Positions 44,500 to 56,200 of a stretch of DNA of 64,000 nucleotides are shown here, one piece after another. The position numbers and the translations under genes were made by a program. The notes below the pieces were generated by a model, which worked only from the letters and a program-made list of their open reading frames with translations, did no database searches and was not told where the DNA came from. Source of the stretch: Orychophragmus violaceus (Eukaryota; Streptophyta; Magnoliopsida; Brassicales; Brassicaceae); NCBI GenBank assembly GCA_030180135.1, contig CM058230.1, forward strand, positions 10,913,082 through 10,977,081, in the 5' to 3' direction. Each line of letters opens with the position of its first letter. The stretch's first letter is position 1.

Positions 44500-44769
44500 G
44501 AGCACATACATCGGAGGTTTTTAAGGGAGAGTTTCTTAATTATTCACGTGGGTCCCACGTGGGACACACGTGAATAGTTAAGAAACTGTCTCTTAAAATC
44601 CTTATATAAGGATCGATCCTTACACTGTTCACGCCACGTGTCACGTAACGATTGGTCCATTTTTTTTAATTTTTTTTTTTTTTTTTGGATCTGAAAAAAA
44701 AAAAATTAAAAAATTAATAAATTTTTTTTTCCTAAGGAACCCTAGTGGGTAACACCAATGTATGTGGTC
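44500..44769. mobile_element. MITE, Harbinger-type, inverted relative of 25074-25350
   Basis: TIRs GAGCACATACATCGG and CCAATGTATGTGGTC, flanked by TTA at 44497-44499 and 44770-44772. The CACGTG palindrome block is now at the left, so it is in the opposite orientation to the other copies. Confidence 0.88.
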
Positions 44770-45812
44770 TTACATCGTTTATACAAGTACATGTCCTGTA
44801 AAGATAGTACCAGTGAGTTTTCAAGTTGAACATTTACATTATTCATGTTTTAAACGATTCACTCTAATGAAAAATATTATGCTAATATACTTTTATAGTG
44901 GTTGGTGGTCATCAAATTAAAATATGTATTAAGTAGGAAGATAAGATCTGATCCTCAATCCAGGTCAAACTTTGTTCTTTAATATCTTATAGAAGACAAA
45001 AAGAAAAACACTTCACTGTAATCTCATGTTTTATGAATTTGACATAGCATAGGGAAAGAGGGATAGTGATGTGGTCACAAGATCCACAATTTCTGTATTT
45101 TTTAATATGTAAAAGTTTTGGATTTGAGATCTATAGCTTTTACAAGTTTAAAATTAATTTTAAAATATTCTGATTTAAACATATTCATATGTTTAGTCCT
45201 GAATCATAACTAGAAAATCAAACCCTTGTATTACCAGTAGGTACTACACCTTTGGTAATTTTTATATATTGTTACTTAAAATTTGTATAGAATAGGATTG
45301 GTGGTGTCCAGACATTTTGAAGTTGTAACATATCATCTGTTAAATTATGTAGCCTTGTTGGGCCTCTTTCTGGACTTCCTAATTGTTGAGGTTGAATGTT
45401 GAATGTTTGTGCATGATTACGAGCATGGCCATATATCATTCCAGAAGCCTCTCTAAGATAATTCAGCTTCTGGCCGAAGTAGAGGGTTCTTTTATCTTCC
45501 GAAGAAATTTGAGTCACATAGGTTTCGGTTTGGTTGATTCTCTAGTTCAATTGGCTCCTTTTGTTTAGTTAAAAGTTTGTATTATGAAATCCTAATGGCT
45601 AGTGGTTCTGAGTAATCCTTAGGCCCGGTTTAGTAATTTAATTGGATTGACCAAAGTCTAAACTAATTTAACAATTAACAACTACTATGTGTGAGTTGGT
45701 TCAGTAGATGTGTTCAAAGCCAATTCTCTCCCGTAACCACCTAGCAAAACCTACAACATTGGTTAGTAAAGACATGGACCAAATAAAATTTGAGATTGTT
45801 GAACAACAAATT
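44770..45812. other. Intergenic DNA upstream of tRNA-Ala
   Basis: AT-rich. A minus-strand ORF of 81 codons at 45272-45517 has no recognisable domain. Confidence 0.5.
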
Positions 45813-45885
45813 GGGGATGTAGCTCAAATGGTAGAGCGCTCGCTTTGCATGCGAGAGGCACGGGGTTCGATCCCCCGCATCTCCA
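45813..45885 (+). tRNA. tRNA-Ala (TGC)
   Basis: 73 nt from GGGGATGTAGCTCAAATGG to GCATCTCCA. The acceptor stem GGGGATG pairs with CATCTCC, the anticodon TGC at 45846-45848 sits in loop TTTGCAT, and the T-arm is GGGGTTCGATCCCCC. There is no intron. T-runs at 45896-45911 follow as Pol III terminator. Upstream DNA has A-rich words such as CAACAACAAA close to the start, as is usual for plant tRNA genes. Confidence 0.97.
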
Positions 45886-46098
45886 AATAAACGTGTTTTT
45901 CCTTTTTTTTTTTGAAAAATGAAAATTATCAAGAAAATCGGTTAGATCAATGAGTTTTGATATCAATAGATTGATAAAACAGAAGTTACTTAGGTAAGTG
46001 TTTGAAATTGGATGAATATGTAATCAATCTAGTAAAAATGATTTAATGATACGCGTGGTTATATTAAGAGATTTTGGAAATCAATTACTATTTACAAA

Positions 46099-48126
46099 CT
46101 ACATTTTGATCCGCGCTAAGCGCAGAATATTGTTTTGATATTTTCTGTTAATCTTTGTTTTGTTTAGGTTTTCTATTTTTAGATCGTTTGTTGGTTTTAA
46201 ATTACTATTTACATTAGTTATTTTTCTTTCACCTAACATAGATTTTATATAGCTTTTAGTTATAAAAAAAATAATTATTACCGATTGTTTGTTTTTTTCA
46301 ATTTTGGTTTTAATTCGATACTCTATTGGTTTTATAGTATTATTATTTTAACTATATATGTTTTTAATAATAAAATTTTTTTTTATCTATTTGGATCTAC
46401 ACACTAAATTATTTAATTATTTTTTATCTATTTTGCTTTTATAGTAGCTTTTTCGATTTTTCTTCTTGTAAAATTATTTAGTAAACCATTTATTTTTTGT
46501 TTTATTTTCAAAATTTTATTTGGGTTTACATAATGATGTTAAGACGGAAAACCCGTCCGTTTAAATCCGTTGATAGTTAAGATCCATTTAGATCGGTCCG
46601 TTTAAAACTTTCAGAAGTAATACATATCTATTTAAACCTATTAAGATCTATTATATTTTTTTCTTAAAATTTTAATACAAAATACAACAATCTAACTTAG
46701 TATATTTTTTGTACATTTTTACTTTAATTGAATCCATAACTTCTAACCTATTAATTTTTCTTCTTGCCATAAATATTTAGTAAAAAATTATTTTTAGGTT
46801 TTTCTTTATAAAATTTATTTGGATTTAAATATAGATGTTAAATGCACTTGTTTAGACCCGTAAATATTTAAAACTTGTTTTGACTCGCCAATGTAAACAT
46901 GGAAGAAGTAACAAATGCATATTTAAATCCGTTTATGTCTTTTATATTTTTAAATTTTAATGTAATATACATAAAATTTAACTTCTGTATATTTTTCTAT
47001 ATATTTTATTCCGATTAAACTAATATATTTCTCTGATATTTAAGAAATATTTTAAATATTTTTTTGGGTTTTGCTTTTTAAAATTTTAGTTTTAATATCA
47101 TAGATGTTAAAATGGGTATACTCGGCCTATTTAGAATATTTATATTTAAGACTCATCTATTTAAACTCATAAGAATTAACACATGCATATTTAATTTTGT
47201 TATGTGTGTTTATAAATTTTAATATATTACAAGGTTTTTGTAAAACATTTTTTTTTGGGTTTTGCTTTTTAAAAGTTTATTTAGGTTTATATAGAGATGT
47301 TAAAAGGATAGACCTGACCTATATAAACTAATTCATATTTAAGATTCATTTAGACCCGTTCGTTGAAAACCCGTCAAAATAACACATACTATTTAAAAAT
47401 GTTTGAGTCCGTTTATAAATTATTTTTAAAAATTTTAGTACAAAAATTTCTCATTGCATTTATTTCGTAAACAATATATGGTTAGTTATTAAAAAAAATT
47501 TTTATTATGATCTTTACTAACATTATGTATTAGTATATTATTATTATTCTAGAGATTCAATGATCATAATAAGTAAAAGAGAATATATGAATTTGGATAT
47601 AGAAATAAGCTGATTTTATAATATTTTATGTTTAAATATTAATGCAATCTTCAAAAAACCTTCATTAAATAAATGTATAAACTAATTCATATTTAAGATT
47701 CACTTAGACTCGTTCGTTTCAACCTGTTAAAATAACACATCTATTTTAAAATGTTTGAGTCCATTTATAAATTATTTTTAAAAATTTTAGTAAAAAAATT
47801 TCTCATTGCTTTTATTTTTCGTAAACAATATATGGTTAGTTATTATGATGTATTAGTATATTATTATTATTCTAGAGATTTAATGATGGTAATAAGTAAA
47901 AACGAATATATAAATTTGGATATAGAAATAAGCTAATTTTTATAATATTTTCTGTTTAAATATTAATGCAATTTTCAAAAAATCGTCATTGAACACGATT
48001 TTAGGAAATATTTAAAAGATATTTTACCCTTAATATTTTAACAAAAGAAATTGAGTGTTATTCTCTATAAATAAATCAAAAAGAATGAGCAGTTTCTATT
48101 TTGTACTTCTGTTTTAATAGTATAGA
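46099..48126 (-). mobile_element. Helitron, non-autonomous
   Basis: On the minus strand it begins TCTATACTATTAAAACAG after an A and ends GATCAAAATGTAG before a T. A GC-rich hairpin (arms 46111-46116 and 46120-46125, loop of 3) lies about 12 nt from the 3' end. It makes no TSD, as expected. It is 2028 bp, very AT-rich, with no Rep/helicase coding. The terminal base group is GTAG where CTRR is usual. Confidence 0.75.
47322..47990. repeat. Direct tandem repeat in the Helitron, 354-bp offset
   Basis: TATAAACTAATTCATATTT begins at 47322 and 47676, and the following roughly 310 bp match with small indels. Weaker copies of the TTTATTT.GGTTTA...GATGTTAA phrase occur near 46517, 46808, 47090 and 47275. 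Confidence 0.8.
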
Positions 48127-48436
48127 TGAATTCATACATAAAACATTCGTGTAGTGAACATTGAACAGTAACCTACCCACATAAAATTCCAGACTTTATG
48201 CTCAAATTTATTTTTACTAAGCAGTACACACTAATCCTTGATGAAAATAAGATAAACATCATTATTCAACTTAAGCTGCTATATAACATCAACCCGTTGA
48301 GTGGGGGTATCCAAGCCGAGGCAACAAGAACACTACTAACTAAATAAGCTCCCACGTCAACACAAAGCGGTCCACGTCATCATCCGCATCAGATCTTACC
48401 ACCGGCTCCAGTATCTCAACTTTTTCCACCACATAT
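48127..48436. other. Short intergenic spacer
   Basis: Nothing recognised. Slightly less AT-rich, with GTCCACGTCATC words. Confidence 0.4.
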
Positions 48437-50530
48437 CACTTATTGATGTTTTGGAACTACTTAAATCATTTTTTATTTATCAATTTGACATATTTTTAAA
48501 AATTCTAGAAATTACTATTTTAAAAATTAATAACTACTATGAAATAATAATTTTTAGTTCTAATGAGGACCAGTTTTAAAACTAACAAAATTTCATTAAA
48601 AATAACATAACTGAAATCTCGTTTTTTTTTGTTGCAAAAATGATAAAAATTGATTGATTTATACCACTAAAAACAATTGAACATAAAAAAAACTCTAACG
48701 ATCAAACAAATGACAGTATTTCATGTTCAGTTAGTTTTACAACTACGTAATTCATTCAAGTTTCTTTTATCAATCCGACTAATTTTAATTTTTATTATAA
48801 ATTAGTACTTTATAAATTAAAAATTACTATAAACTAATATTTTTTACTTCTAAATACAACTGATTTTTTAAAAATAACAGAACATAAAAGAAAAAGATAA
48901 TTGAAATTTTCTTGCCAAAATGATAAGAAACCCATTGATTTACCGTAATAAAACAAATTGAACATAGGACAACTTTAACGATAAAAATGACATGATTTCA
49001 TGTTCGGTTAGTTTTACAACTACGTAAATCATTCAAGTTTATTTTATCAATCCGACTAATTTCAAACTTTTATAAATTAATACTTTATAAATTAAAAATT
49101 ACTATAAAATAATATTTTTTAGTTCTAAATACAATTGATTTAAAAATAACATAATTTGATAAAATAAAAAAAGATAATTGATTTTTTTTTGCCAAAATGA
49201 TAAGAAACCGATTGATTTACCGTAATAAAAAACAAATTGAACATAGGAAAATCTATAACGATCAAAATGAGAGGATTTCATGTTCTAACTTACAACTACA
49301 TAAATCATTCAAGTTTCTTTTATCAATCCTACTAATTTTAAAACTTTTATAAATTAGTACTTTATAAAATAATATTTTTAGTTCTAAATACAACTGATTT
49401 AAAAATAACAGAATTTGATAAAATAAAAAGATAATTGAAATGTTTTTACCAAAATGATAAGAAACCGATTGATTTACCGTAATAAAAAACAAATTGAACA
49501 TAGGAAAATCTCTAACGATCAAAATGACAGAATTTCATGATCGGTTAGCTTTATAACTACGTAAATCATTCAAGTTTCTATTATCAATCCGACTAACTTT
49601 AAAACTTTTTATAAATTTACTTATAAATTAAAAATTACTTTTTAGCTCTAAACACAACCATTTTAAATAACATAATTTGATAAAATAAAAAGATAAATGA
49701 ATTTTTTTTCCAAAATGATAAGAAACCGATTGATTTACCATAATAAAAACATATTGAACATAGAAAATCTCTTGACCAAAAAAAAAAAACATAGAAAATC
49801 TCTAACGATCAAAATGACAGAATTTCATATTCGGTTAGTTTTATAACTACGTAAATCATTCAAGTTTCTTTTATCAATCCGACTAATTTTAAAACTTTTA
49901 TAAATACACTTTATAAAATAATATTTTTAGTTCTAAATACAACTGATTTTAAAAAATAACAGAAATTGATAAAATAAAAAGATAATTGAAATGTTTTTGC
50001 CAAAATGAAAAGAAACCGATTGATTTACAGTAGTAATAAAAACAAATTTAACATATGAAAATCTCTAACGATCAAAATGACATGATTTCATGTTCGGTTA
50101 GTTTTATAACTACGTAAATCATTTAAGTTTTTTTTACCAATCCGACTTATTTTAAAACTTTTATAAATTAGTACTTTATAAATTAAAAATTACTATAAAA
50201 TAATATTTTTTTAGTTCTAAATACAACCGATTTAAAAAAATAATAGAATTTGATAAAATAAAAGATAATTGAAATGTTTTTGCCAAAATGATAAGAAACC
50301 GACTGATTTACCGTAGTAATAAAAACAAATTGAACATGAAAATCTCTAACGATCAAAATGACAGGATTTCATGTTCGGTTAGTTTTACAACTATGTAAAT
50401 CATTCAAGTTTCTTTTATCAATCCGACTAAATTTTAAACTTTAATAAATTAGTACTTTATAAATTAAAAATTATTATAAAATAATATTTTTAGTTCTAAA
50501 TACAATCGATTTAAAAAATAATAGCATCTC
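48437..50530. repeat. Tandem array, seven to eight units of about 275 bp
   Basis: The landmark CATGTTCGGTTAG or a close form occurs at 48722, 48999, 49279, 49536, 49826, 50089 and 50370 (spacings 277, 280, 257, 290, 263 and 281). Each is followed by ACTACGTAAATCATTCAAG, TATCAATCCGACTAA and later AAACCGATTGATTTACCGTA. A more diverged first unit covers about 48437-48700. The array stops abruptly at about 50525. Confidence 0.92.
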
Positions 50531-51058
50531 TTCCGTTAACAATTTGGTCTATTTTGGCAACAGTAGCATCTCTTCCAACAATTGCATATCTTCTTTTTTT
50601 TTCAACTCCAAACCTTCTTTTGTTTTTATGTAGAATTGAATACTATTGTCTCCTTGTAAATATACATCAAGGAAAGTATTATGAAGCTGTAAATATCATG
50701 TAGTTGTCTAATAGAAGAAGAAAAAACTACATGTCTGGAGGTAACTTAAAGTGATTTCCGAATCTGTTTTTTTTTCTTTTTTTTCTGAATCGTACAATGG
50801 ATTCAAAAGATGTTCTGCATTTATTACTATACGTAGAAGGGATGCGATACTCAGGCCAGAGAACAAAGATATCTACTTATCTTTCCAAGGACATGTCAAC
50901 AAGAACAAGAGCTAACCCAAAGGTCTATATTGTGGTGAGGCAGAGAACTACTAAAGAAATATTTACAATTATTACTTGGAGTCAAAGTAACCTCAAGGAA
51001 GACAAAACTAAGCTTAAAGATACAGACTTTATACAATATTCAGATTCAGACAACTTTA

Positions 51059-51069
51059 CTCTAAAGCAA
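51059..51069 (+). promoter_or_regulatory. TERE-like site upstream of XCP2
   Basis: CTCTAAAGCAA, ten of eleven positions of the TERE consensus described for tracheary-element genes, 30 bp upstream of the TATA box. Confidence 0.35.
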
Positions 51070-51098
51070 AAAGATCAACGTCTATCAAAAACTTCAGC

Positions 51099-51106
51099 CT
51101 ATATAA
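51099..51106 (+). promoter_or_regulatory. TATA box of XCP2
   Basis: TATATAAA, followed by ACTAAACCC and a CT-rich leader of about 40 nt. Confidence 0.65.
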
Positions 51107-51168
51107 ACTAAACCCTTCTCTTCCAAGTACTCCATCAACGAACAAATTACAAACTTCAAAGTACCTAA

Positions 51169-52486
51169 ATGGCTCCCTCTTCACCGACAAGAATCCTCTG
51201 TTATGTTCTTGCCTTAACCACATCCCTCTCTTTCGCTGCTTCCCACGATTTCTCCATTGTTGGATATTCCCCTGAGGATTTAGAATCTCATGACAAACTC
51301 ATCGAACTCTTCGAAAACTGGATCTCCAACTTCGAGAAAGCTTATGAAACCGTTGAAGAGAAATTCCTTAGGTTCGAAGTTTTCAAGGATAATCTGAAGC
51401 ACATCGATGAGACTAACAAGAAAGCGAAAAGCTACTGGCTTGGGCTCAACGAGTTTGCGGATTTGAGCCATGAAGAATTCAAGAGTAAGTATTTGGGGCT
51501 CAAGACTGATATAGTGAGACGGGATGATGAAAGATCTTACGAAGAGTTTGCTTATAAAGACGTCGAGGCTTTGCCTAAATCTGTTGACTGGAGAAAGAAA
51601 GGAGCCGTGAGCTATGTCAAGAACCAGGGCTCTTGTGGTAATCTCAAATCTTGGACTCTTATGTGTTGAAGTCTCGATTTTTTTCATTAATATTTTCAAT
51701 TGTTTGGCAGGAAGTTGTTGGGCGTTTTCGACAGTAGCTGCAGTGGAAGGTATAAACAAGATTGTGACAGGAAATTTGACAACATTGTCTGAACAAGAAC
51801 TTATAGACTGTGACACAACCTACAACAATGGCTGCAACGGTGGTCTCATGGACTATGCTTTTGAGTACATTGTCAAGAATGGAGGTCTTCGCAAGGAAGA
51901 GGATTATCCTTACTCCATGGAAGAAGGAACTTGCGAGACGCAAAAGGTTTTTTGCGTAACTCCAAAGAAAAAAAAAACAAACTTGATAGTTAAAGTTGAT
52001 CACACTAATCCTCTCAGTTTCAATATAGGATGAATCTGAAATGGTGACTATTAATGGGCACCAAGATGTACCTACCAACGACGAGAAGAGTCTATTGAAG
52101 GCATTGGCTCATCAGCCTCTCAGTGTCGCCATTGATGCCTCTGGTAGAGAGTTCCAGTTCTATAGCGGCGTAAGTACATTATTAAACCCATGACGATATC
52201 AAGAAATGATTGATCAGCTCATTAACCTTTCTTGAAGTTTGAATCTCTGTGTTTTGGTATATATATGAAGGGTGTCTTTGATGGGCGGTGCGGGGACGAT
52301 TTGGATCACGGTGTGGCTGCGGTTGGGTACGGGTCAAGCAAGGGTTCGGATTACATCATTGTGAAGAATTCTTGGGGACCAAAATGGGGAGAGAAGGGTT
52401 ACATCAGGATGAAGAGGAACACTGGGAAACCAGAGGGTCTTTGTGGAATCAATAAGATGGCTTCTTTCCCCACCAAAACTAAGTGA
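51169..52486 (+). CDS. XCP2: Xylem cysteine peptidase 2 (papain family)
   Basis: Exons 51169-51637, 51711-51946, 52029-52169 and 52271-52486 (GT-AG) give 1062 nt, 353 codons, near the expected size. Residues 1-25 are a signal peptide. Residues about 45-105 are the I29 propeptide (FENWISNFEKAYE, LNEFADLSHEEF). The mature C1A protease follows, with oxyanion Gln153, catalytic Cys159 in GSCWAFS, His295 in LDHGVAA and Asn315 in KNSWG. In A. thaliana XCP2 (At1g20850) acts in vacuoles of developing xylem vessels during the final autolysis. The protein lacks the granulin tail, as XCP types do. Exon 3 starts directly at the acceptor ATATAG. Copia element D begins 139 bp after the stop. Confidence 0.95.
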
Positions 52487-52677
52487 TGAAATCATTATAT
52501 CTTATCCGCATTTGATCATTATCTTCATATCGATATGAATGTTATCATGAAATTGCAATTTCAATTTTTTTCGCTTTTGATTTATGAATAGAACTGTTGT
52601 AACAACTAAGTGTTGTAAAACTAAGTGTTGGTTACATGAAGTAATTAAAACATGTGGAAAAGATATGGACGGTGGCA

Positions 52678-52752
52678 CAACTATTCCTATGGTGGCTTTG
52701 CCCAACTATTCCTTTGGAGGCTTTGCCCAACTATTCCTATGGTGGCTGTGGT
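52678..52752 (+). repeat. Three tandem 25-bp units in the U3 of element D
   Basis: Units 52678-52702, 52703-52727 and 52728-52752 share CAACTATTCCT.TGG.GGCT. The same trio is in the 3' LTR at about 57367-57441. They lie 38 bp upstream of the TATA box. Confidence 0.92.
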
Positions 52753-52789
52753 AGTTCACCTAACTTTCACCAATCCCCCATTTCTTCTC

Positions 52790-52797
52790 TATAAATA
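52790..52797 (+). promoter_or_regulatory. TATA box of element D LTR
   Basis: TATAAATA; repeated at 57479-57486 in the 3' LTR, where it could drive transcription towards PHT1;8 as antisense. Confidence 0.65.
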
Positions 52798-53108
52798 CCA
52801 AGGCAAGGAGAGTTTCATAATCATCCCAAAACAAAAGAAAAACAAGAGAGAAAGAGAGAAGAAAGAAAGAGAGAAAGAAAGAAAGAAATCCTTTTTCTTT
52901 GTAAGAAATTTAGCATAATTTCTTGAGTGTATTCGGGTTTTGGGTGTGAGTTGAGAGAGTTGTAATTTCCCGGTGATTAATATAAAGATCTGTAGCAGGT
53001 CCGGAGACGTAGGCACGATTGGCCGAACTCCGTTAACAAATTTGTGTGCATTTTCTTCGGTCCCTTATTTCTGGTTTTCGAGGAAATTCGAGTTTATTTC
53101 CTAACAAC

Positions 53109-53120
53109 TGGTATCAGAGC
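53109..53120 (+). other. Primer-binding site of element D
   Basis: TGGTATCAGAGC, two bases after the LTR. Confidence 0.9.
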
Positions 53121-53269
53121 ACGGGGTTGCGATAATCTCGGTCAAGTTTTTTGCGGGGTTACTATTCACGTGAATAGTATAATCGTGAATAGTAAAATTT
53201 TGTCGGCGACATCGGTTTTGTCGACGGAGGTGTTTAATACACGGTGGTCCGCAAAAGTAATCAGAAACG

Positions 53270-56200
53270 ATGGGAGGCGAAGATGGTTCGGCGCACGGTA
53301 TCGGGAAATTTGACGGTACAGATTATGCATTCTGGAGAATGCAAATTGAAGATTATCTGTACGGAAGAAAGCTTCATCAACCACTGAGCAAGAAGCCTGA
53401 GAAGATGGATCAGGCTGAGTGGGAGCTCCTTGACAGACAAGTTCTTGGTGTTATCAGGTTAACACTGTCGAAGAACGTTGCTCACAATGTTGCGAAGGAG
53501 AAGACCACAGAAGGGCTCATGAAAGTTCTCTCGGATATGTATGAGAAACCTTCAGCAAATAACAAGGTATTTCTCATGAAGAAACTTTTTCATTTAAAGA
53601 TGGAAGAAGGTGGCCACGTTGCAGCACACGTGAATGAATTCAACACGATTGTCAACCAGTTATCGTCCGTTGAAATCGAGTTTGAAGATGAAGTGCGGGC
53701 ACTGATTTTGTTGGCATCTCTGCCAAATAGTTGGGAGCCAATGAGGGCAGCGGTTAGTAATTCTGTGGGAAATCTTAAACTTAAGTTTAATGATGTTCGA
53801 GATCGTATCCTTTCTGAAGAAGTTCGTAGGATCGACTCTGGTGAAGCTTCAACGAGCTCTGCTTTCAACGTGGAAAACAGAGGCAGGAGCCAAGACAGAA
53901 ATAACCGGAACAATGGCAGAGCGAAGTCAAGAAATGGAAGAAGTCAGTCCAAATTCAAGCAGCCTGATGAATGTTGGAACTGTGGAAAGACGGGCCACAT
54001 AAGAAAGAACTGATGGGCAATTTCAAAGAAGGAAGGCAACAAGGGAGCCAGAGCCAATGCAGTCACACATGAAATTGGTGATGCATTGGTAGTATCTGCT
54101 GATTCTCCAAGAGAAGGTCAAGCTCATGATGCTGCTGTAAACACCAATGAAGCGTCGATCTCCTATGTTGATAGCCCGATCGAGTCGTGGGTTCTGGACT
54201 CGGGAGCATCATTTCACACGACACCACACCACAACATAATGGAGAACTATGTTGCTGGAAATTATGGGAAGGTATATCTAGCTGATGGTTTACCTTTGGA
54301 CATAGTTGGTATTGGAGATATCAACTTGAAGATGTCAGATGGTCGTGTATGGAAGATCGCAAAGGTGAGGCATGTGCCAAAGTTGATGAGAAATCTTATC
54401 TCAGTAGGTCAACTTGATGATGCGGGGCACGATGTCAATTTTGGTGGTGGAGCTTGGAGTGTGAAGAAAGGTTCCATGGTGGTTGCTAGAGGTCATAAAA
54501 GAGGCACTCTTTATATGACGATGAGTCATGAAGATATTGTTGCGGTTGTCGAGAATGCCAAACAGACTAAGTTGTGGCATTGTAGGTTGGGGCACATGAG
54601 TGAGAAAGGATTGAAACTTTTGGCGACAAATGGCGTGCTTCCAGATCTGAAGACGGTGGATCATCAGATGTGTGAAAGTTGTATCCTTGGAAAGCAGAAA
54701 CGGGTTAGTTTCTCAAAAGATGGAAGAGAGCCCAAACCTGAAAAGTTGGAGTTGGTGCACACTGATGTGTGGGGACCCGCTCTTGTTGCATCGCTGGGAG
54801 GTTCATATTACTATGTGACCTTTATTGATGACTGCACAAGGAAAGTGTGGGTTTACTTCATGAAGAACAAGCATGAAGTGTTCTCGGTTTTCAAAAGATG
54901 GAAAGTCATGGTTGAGATTGAGACGAATCTTAAGTTGAAGTGCCTAAGGTCCGATAATGGCGGAGAGTACATCAGCGAGGAGTTTAAAAGATATTGCGCT
55001 GATGGTGGGATCAAGATGGTGAAGACTATTCCTGGAACGCCTCAACAAAATGGAGTAGCTGAAAGGATGAACAGAACCTTGAATGAGCGTGCAAGGAGCA
55101 TGAGACTGCACTGCGGATTGCCTAAGACGTTTTGGGCGGATGCAATCAATACCGCGGCCTTCTTAATAAACAGAGGACCGTCTGTGCCGTTGGGATTCAA
55201 GATCCCCGAAGAAGTGTGGAGCGGAAAGAAAGTAAACCTTTCTTATCTTAAAGTATTTGGTTGCTTAGCTTATGTTCACATTGATGATGCTGCAAGAAGT
55301 AAACTTGATGCAAAATCGAAGAGGTGTTACTTCATTGGTTACGGTGACACGGAGTTCGGTTATCGGTTTTGGGATGATGAAAATCGGAAGATCATTCGCA
55401 GCAAGAATGTTGTGTTCAACGAAGAAGCGTTGTACAAGGATAAGCTAAAAGAAAGCTCGGGAAAGATGGAGTCTAGAGCTGTTGATTTGGGAGAGATCCT
55501 GGCACCAGAGTTTCAGCAGGATACAACAACAGCAGAAGAGAAAAATTCTCAAGAGGAGAATAGTGAGGCAGATGAGAATGAAGATTCTGAAGTGATCCCA
55601 CGTACGCCAGTTACAGAGTTGCGACGGTCAAATAGAACCATCAAGAAACCTGTAAGATTTTCTCCATCACTCAACCATATTTTGCTCACGGATAGAGGCG
55701 AGCCTGAATGTTATGAAGAGGCAATGCAAGTTGATGAATCGATTAAGTGGGAGCTTGCAATGAACGATGAGATGGACTCGTTGATGTCCAATCACACGTG
55801 GGAGTTAGAAGTATTGCCTAGGGAGAAAAAGGCATTACATAACAAGTGGGTCTACCGGATAAAAGAAGAACATGATGGGAGCAAGCGTTATAAAGCAAGG
55901 CTTGTTGTGAAGGGATTCCAACAAAAAGAAGGCATAGACTACACAGAGATATTTTCTCCTGTAGTGAAGTTGGTGACAATCCGAACTGTTCTTGGGCTGG
56001 TAGCAAAGGAAGATCTACATCTTCAACAGATGGATGTGAAAACAGCATTTCTTCACGGTGATTTGGATGAAGAAATCTACATGAAGCAACCAGAAGGCTT
56101 TGAAGTCAAAGGGAAAGAAAGTCTGGTGTGCAAGCTTAAACGGAGTTTGTATGGTTTAAAACAAGCTCCAAGACAGTGGTATAAGAGATTCGACAGCTTT

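Larger units (their letters stand above)
50531..51168 (+). promoter_or_regulatory. XCP2 upstream region
   Basis: Between the array and the ATG. A TATA box (TATATAAA, 51099-51106) lies about 65 bp before the start codon. CTCTAAAGCAA at 51059-51069 differs at one base from the tracheary-element-regulating cis-element TERE (CTTNAAAGCNA). The 104-codon ORF at 50797 overlaps this promoter and is not supported. Confidence 0.55.
52626..53106 (+). repeat. 5' LTR of element D
   Basis: It begins TGTTGGTTACATG and ends TTCCTAACA. Contains a TATA box at 52790-52797, three 25-bp repeats upstream and a GAAA-rich leader downstream. Confidence 0.95.

Noticed and set aside
45272..45517. 81-codon minus-strand ORF in the tRNA-Ala upstream region
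   Set aside because: No recognised domain and no splice or promoter support; it could be a relic but nothing shows it.
48437..50530. CRISPR-like reading of the regular repeats
   Set aside because: Units are about 275 bp with no short repeat/unique spacer pattern, in a plant nuclear sequence; it is an ordinary tandem array.
50797..51111. 104-codon ORF upstream of XCP2
   Set aside because: It overlaps the TATA box and putative TERE site of XCP2, has no domain, and low-complexity composition.
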